Assembly: GCA_019918135.1 (NCBI GenBank)
Contig: WBZZ01001061.1
Span: 61,001 to 125,000, forward strand
Length of the DNA: 64,000 nucleotides
Source of the DNA: Paulinella micropora
Taxonomy: Eukaryota; Cercozoa; Imbricatea; Euglyphida; Paulinellidae
Reading direction: 5' to 3'
Position 1 is the first letter of the stretch, and each line of letters starts with the position of its first letter. The position numbers and the translations under genes were made by a program. Below, piece by piece: positions 60,130 to 64,000 of this stretch. Under the pieces are notes generated by a model. It saw only the letters and a program-made list of their open reading frames with translations. It did not search any database and was not told the DNA's origin.

Positions 60130-62621
60130 TTTTTCGCGCGTGTGCATATGTTACATATATTATGATGTTTGTTGATGTTTTAGTAGATATGTCATTAGTG
60201 CTTTTTTGAATGGCTTTATTTTTGTTTCATCTGTTATATGTTTTGGAATTGATTTCCATTGATCTGCAAAGATCTTGGTGAGGTATGGGTCTTTGTGGTC
60301 AACAAAGAGGCTGCCTTTTGTTGAGTATCGGGTTTTGTATGGATGTATGGTATTGATTGGTGTAAATGTGTTATTGTGGAGTGGTCTGTTGAGGTGTTTT
60401 TTAGGGTAAATGAATGGGTGATTTTCTATGCATACACGGAGGGTGTATAGGTGGGTGATGTCGAGTAGTTTGAGTTGATTTAGGATTGGTTTGGTATGTG
60501 CGCGGTAGTGTGTTTTTGCAATTATTCTGATTATTTTTTTGTGTATTTTTATGAGTGGTTGTATATATTTCTTTTTGTTGTCATGCGTCCCCCAGATGGA
60601 GATGTTTTGTATGAGGTGTGGATATATGTGTGTGTAGTATAGTTGTTTCATTGTTTTGGTGTTTAGATATTTTTTAGCATATAATAATGAGTTGATTGTG
60701 GGTTGGAGTTTACGGATTATGTTGTTGATATGTTGGTCATATTTAAGGTTATGTTGTAGTGTTATGCCCAGGAGTTTTGCGTGTTGGCATTGCTCGAGGG
60801 TGTGGTTGTTTATTGTTATTGTGATATTTTGTTTTGTTTTATGGAAAATTGTGTATGTTGTTTTTGTTGGGTTGGGTACTAGGTTATTAGAATGGAAGTA
60901 GTTTATTAGCTTAGTTATTTCTGTTTGTGTTTTTTGTTGTAAGTCTGTAGGAGTTTTTGCCGTTATTATAAGTGTTGTGTCGTCTGCATATGTATATACT
61001 GTTCCTTGTTGTATGATATTGATTATGTCGTTAATATAGAGTAGGAAGAAGGTGGTGGATAATGTGCTGCCTTGTGGGATGCCATGTGTGATGGTGCGTT
61101 TGTGGGACTTGGCATATTGTGTGTGGACTTCTTGAATGCGATTTGAGAAGTAGGATTCAAAGAACTGGACTGTGCCTTCGTTGAAATTAAAATTTCGTCG
61201 AAGTTTGTCGAGTAACTTTGAATGTTCTACTGTGTCGTATGCTTTCGAGAGGTCTACGTAAAGAGCTAGTACTAGCTCTTCTTTATCTTTATGTTTTTGT
61301 ATTTGGTTTATTATGGTTTGGACTGTCATGGTTGTGCTTGAGTTAGGTCGGAATGCGTATTGTGTATGTGATATTATGTTGTGTTTTGTTAGGTGGTCCA
61401 TTATTTGTTTATTTATTATTGTGTCAAATACTTTAGCTATTATGGGTAGTAGTGATATCGGTCTGTAGTTGGCTGGCATGCTTGTGTCGCTGGCTTTGTA
61501 TAGTTCTATTACTTTTGTTGTTTTGAGTGCGTCTGGGTATTTATTTTCATTTATGGCTTTGTTGAAGAGGTTGGTAAGCATAGGTGTGAGGAAGGCGTGC
61601 ATGTCTTTTATAAGTGTTGGTTTTATTTTGTATATGTCCTCTGCTTTATCTCTGTTCATATTTTTTAGTGTTTTGTTTACAATGTCTTCTGTTGTGTTAT
61701 GTAGTTTGAAGCTTGGATGTGTTTGTTTGTTTTCTTCCGCTCTCTCTTCTTGTTGTTGTTTATGTTCGATTGTTGGTATGCTGTTGCTTGTTTTTTTACC
61801 TATTGTTATGTAGTGATCGTTGAGTGCGTTTGCTATTTCTATGGGGTCTGTGTGTGTTTTGTTGTTGTACTGTATTGTGGTTGGTGACGCTCTCGGTGGT
61901 TTGTTGTTAGGTACTAATTCTCTGAGTTTTCTGTGTTGTTTTTTTGGATTGTTTTTATTTTCTTCTAGCGTCTTCATTATTTCGTCTTTTTTGGCTTTGT
62001 GTATTATTTTGTCGACTTTGTACCTCTGTGTCCTGTATGCCTGTTTGTTTTCTGTTGTCGGGTTATCTCTCCATTTTTTATATAGTAGGTGCTTTTTTCT
62101 TATTTGCCTCTTTATTACGGGGCTGCACCAGCTTTTTCTTCTATTGCATTGCTTGGGTTTTCGTTCGAAGTGTTCTATTACTTTTGTTATTGTTGTTTGT
62201 ATGTCTCTAAACTTTTGGTTTGTGTCGCTGCTTTCTGTGTTGTCCTGCGTGATGTATTCTAACTGTGTTTTGAGGTTTGCTAGGATTGCGTCTTTGTTTT
62301 TGTGGTACATGTTTTTGGTAAGTCTGGGTGTGTTGTCTGTGTCTGGTTTTCTTGTGCGTGTGTGTATTATTGCGTATATGGGGTGGTGGTCTGATATGCA
62401 TGAGCTTATAATGTTTGATTCTATGTTGGCATTGATGTTGGTGATTATCATGTCTATGAGTGTGTGGGATGTTGTGTGGACCATGTCGTGTCTTGGTGCT
62501 TTTGTTATTGTTGTGTAGAGGTTGTTGTGTACCATTAGGTTTTGAAAGTCTGTGTGTGGTTTATGTATGTTGTGCTTGTAGGTGTTTGTAATGTCACCAC
62601 AATAACAAAAGCAGGTTATGT
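60121..62621 (-). mobile_element. Non-LTR retrotransposon ORF2: partial endonuclease and full reverse transcriptase
   Basis: Long open frame (791 aa from Met 62,535, open further to about 62,615). The endonuclease is only its C-terminal half (CGDITN, then SDHHPIYAII). The RT is complete: ANYRPISLLPIIAKVFD, LALYVDLSKAYDTVEH, THGIPQGSTLSTTFFLLYIND, YTYADDTTLI, LLGITLQ. Jockey/CR1/L1-like type. The tail on the minus strand is A13 followed by (GA)n at 60,060-60,134. The first half of the endonuclease is missing; ORF1 stops at the same point, so an internal deletion is likely. Confidence 0.8.
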
Positions 62622-62622
62622 A

Positions 62623-63964
62623 TCAACTACATACTGTGTGTTGGTTTGGCTTGTGGGGTATGTGTAATTCTTTGATGATTTTGATGTCTTCTTCTGTCTT
62701 GATTACCAACCTGTGCTCCTTTGTCTGCTCCTTGAAGAAGACTTCGCCGTCTCTGGTCCAGACGTAGATGGTAGCGCCAGTGGCCTCAATGAGCTCTTTC
62801 TTTAGCTTGATTGCCTGTTTTAAGAGCATGAGGGTGTTTGGTGGGAGGCTTTAGTTGATGAATATTTTGAGTGTTTGGTCTACGAGGTGTGTGCCTGTCC
62901 AGTCTACTGTTTCGTGGGTGAGTGGTTGGAGTGGGTCGTGTTTTTTGAAGTGGGTTTTGATGTTGTTTGTGCTGAAGCGCACTATGATAGCAGGTGGTTG
63001 TTTGGGTTCCTCTCGTCTGGGTTTTGTGCTCTTTGCTCGAAAACATTTGATGATGTCACCTTCCTGGTATGGAATGTTTTTTGCATTCATCATTGCTTTC
63101 ACTATGTTCAGAGTGTTCTCTTTGGGCATGTATGGTATGCCAGAAATGCTGAGTTCGCATGTTGGGTCTCGTTGATTCTGTCTCTGGTTTTCTGTGGCCT
63201 GTTTGCGTTCTGGTGGGTGGCTAGCGCTGAATGTGTGTGCATGTGTATTGGTTTGTGAGTTAGCTTGTAGAGATTTGAGAAACTCGGTTGTGTTGTTAGA
63301 CCATTGACCATGCATAGCAGGGAGTGGTGTTTTTTGCTTGGCGCTCTTGCAAATTTTTCCATTTGTTGAATTGGGATTTGGTTTCGTTGAGCTCTAGTCG
63401 GATGGAGTCCATGGTAGCAGTGAGCTGGCTGAGTTCAGTTTGGTGTTCTGACAGGCGATGATCTTGCTTCTTGCTTGCCTCTGTTTGCTTCTCGGTTTGT
63501 TGGTTAATCTTGGCTTCGAGTTGGCTCGTTTGATTGCGCAGGTCGAGTATGTCTTGGCTCAGTTTGGCAGTTGCATGAATTGACTTCTCTTGTTGTTCAG
63601 TGATCATGGTTTGGAGGTCTTTTCGGATACCCTCTTTGAAGGGCTCCAGTACAGTTTGCATCTTATCTGCTATTTGTTTAAATATGTCGTTGAGGTGAGG
63701 CGCGAGCATGTTGCCAAATTGTTGTTGAGAGATGCTCTGCTGTAACGTCTTTACGTCGTCGTTGGCGTCTCCGGGTCCGTTGTCGTTGTTGCCTGTGTCG
63801 ACGTCGCTGGTTCGTGCTGGTCTGGTTGGTGTTTTGAGCGGGTTGGCGTCGTCCCTTTCTTCGTGGTTGGCTTCGTTGGCTTTGCTAGGGGCATCGTTCT
63901 TGTCGCTTTGTTCTTCGTGATCGCTTTCTTCGTCTTCCCATTCGGTGGAAAGTCCGCTTGTCAC
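62623..63964 (-). pseudogene. Non-LTR retrotransposon ORF1p (coiled coil + RRM-like + CTD), frameshifted
   Basis: The first frame (63,964-63,296) has an acidic N-terminus and a long coiled coil (SISQQQFGNMLAPH...NQTSQLEAKINQQTEKQ...). The next (63,315-62,851) has the RNA-binding domain (CELSISGIPYMPKENTLNIV, IIKCFRAKS, AIIVRFSTNNIKTHFKK). The last (62,829-62,623) is the CTD (LLKQAIKLKKELIEATGATIYVWTRDGEVFFKE). This is the L1-type Transposase_22 ORF1p order. Two register changes, near 63,300 and 62,840, break it. It continues beyond the window at its 5' end. Confidence 0.7.
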
Positions 63965-64000
63965 TTCCTTGCATTTTTCTTTGGTTTTTTTTGCATTTTT

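Overview
This window is a stretch of animal-like nuclear DNA that is mostly parasitic sequence. The host signal is one spliced gene on the minus strand (about 20.4-25.0 kb, at least ten exons, eIF4E-transporter-like), tRNA-derived SINEs with (ATT)n tails, two non-LTR retrotransposons, a DDE transposon relic, a Ty3/Gypsy-like fragment and abundant microsatellites. I read it as a metazoan, probably an invertebrate; the species cannot be decided from the sequence.

Layout. 1-13,029: a decayed Polinton-like/adintovirus-like virus (element 1), AT-rich. Gene order is TM protein, Cys-rich secreted protein, 92-aa protein, packaging ATPase (internally deleted), coiled-coil protein, adenain-like protease, penton, double-jelly-roll major capsid, a ~416-aa putative virion protein, two FGKY-motif proteins and a protein-primed PolB. 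13,030-15,870: LINE remnant abutting the viral end. 15.9-20.3 kb: simple repeats and a DDE transposase relic. 20.4-25.0 kb: host gene. 25.6-29.7 kb: a train of ten SINE copies joined by ATT arrays. 30,285-40,426: a nearly perfect 10.1-kb palindrome (centre 35,355/35,356) made of a second related virus (element 2), broken inside polB. 40.4-42.72 kb: the rest of that virus, with intact major capsid and penton genes.

42.72-52.52 kb: two inverted copies of a very GC-rich, intronless, virus-like gene block. It encodes a PC-esterase-like secreted glycoprotein, a 761-aa zinc-ribbon protein, a Sel1-repeat protein and a MYND-finger protein. It is spliced into element 2, replacing its ATPase and coiled-coil region, and both sides of the junctions cut genes. 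Between and beside the copies are ~150-bp MITE-like elements whose inverted repeat supplies the ATG of a viral gene. 52.5-53.76 kb: the left end of element 2 in inverted orientation. 53.76-55.6 kb: Ty3/Gypsy-like fragment. 55.6-59.43 kb: element 3, with the N-terminal half of a different PolB and small zinc/basic genes; it ends in the same ~230-bp terminal repeat as element 1. 60.1-64 kb: a LINE on the minus strand (ORF1, partial endonuclease, RT).

The viral genes form a recognisable virion morphogenesis and replication set (PolB, protease, penton, major capsid, ATPase), but most are broken by single stops or 1-nt shifts, so this is a graveyard of endogenous viruses. The most notable observations are the palindrome, the GC-rich block nested in the Polinton-like virus, and a recurring arrangement in which structural genes have an AATATAGG motif and a hairpin directly before the ATG and other hairpins directly after the stop.
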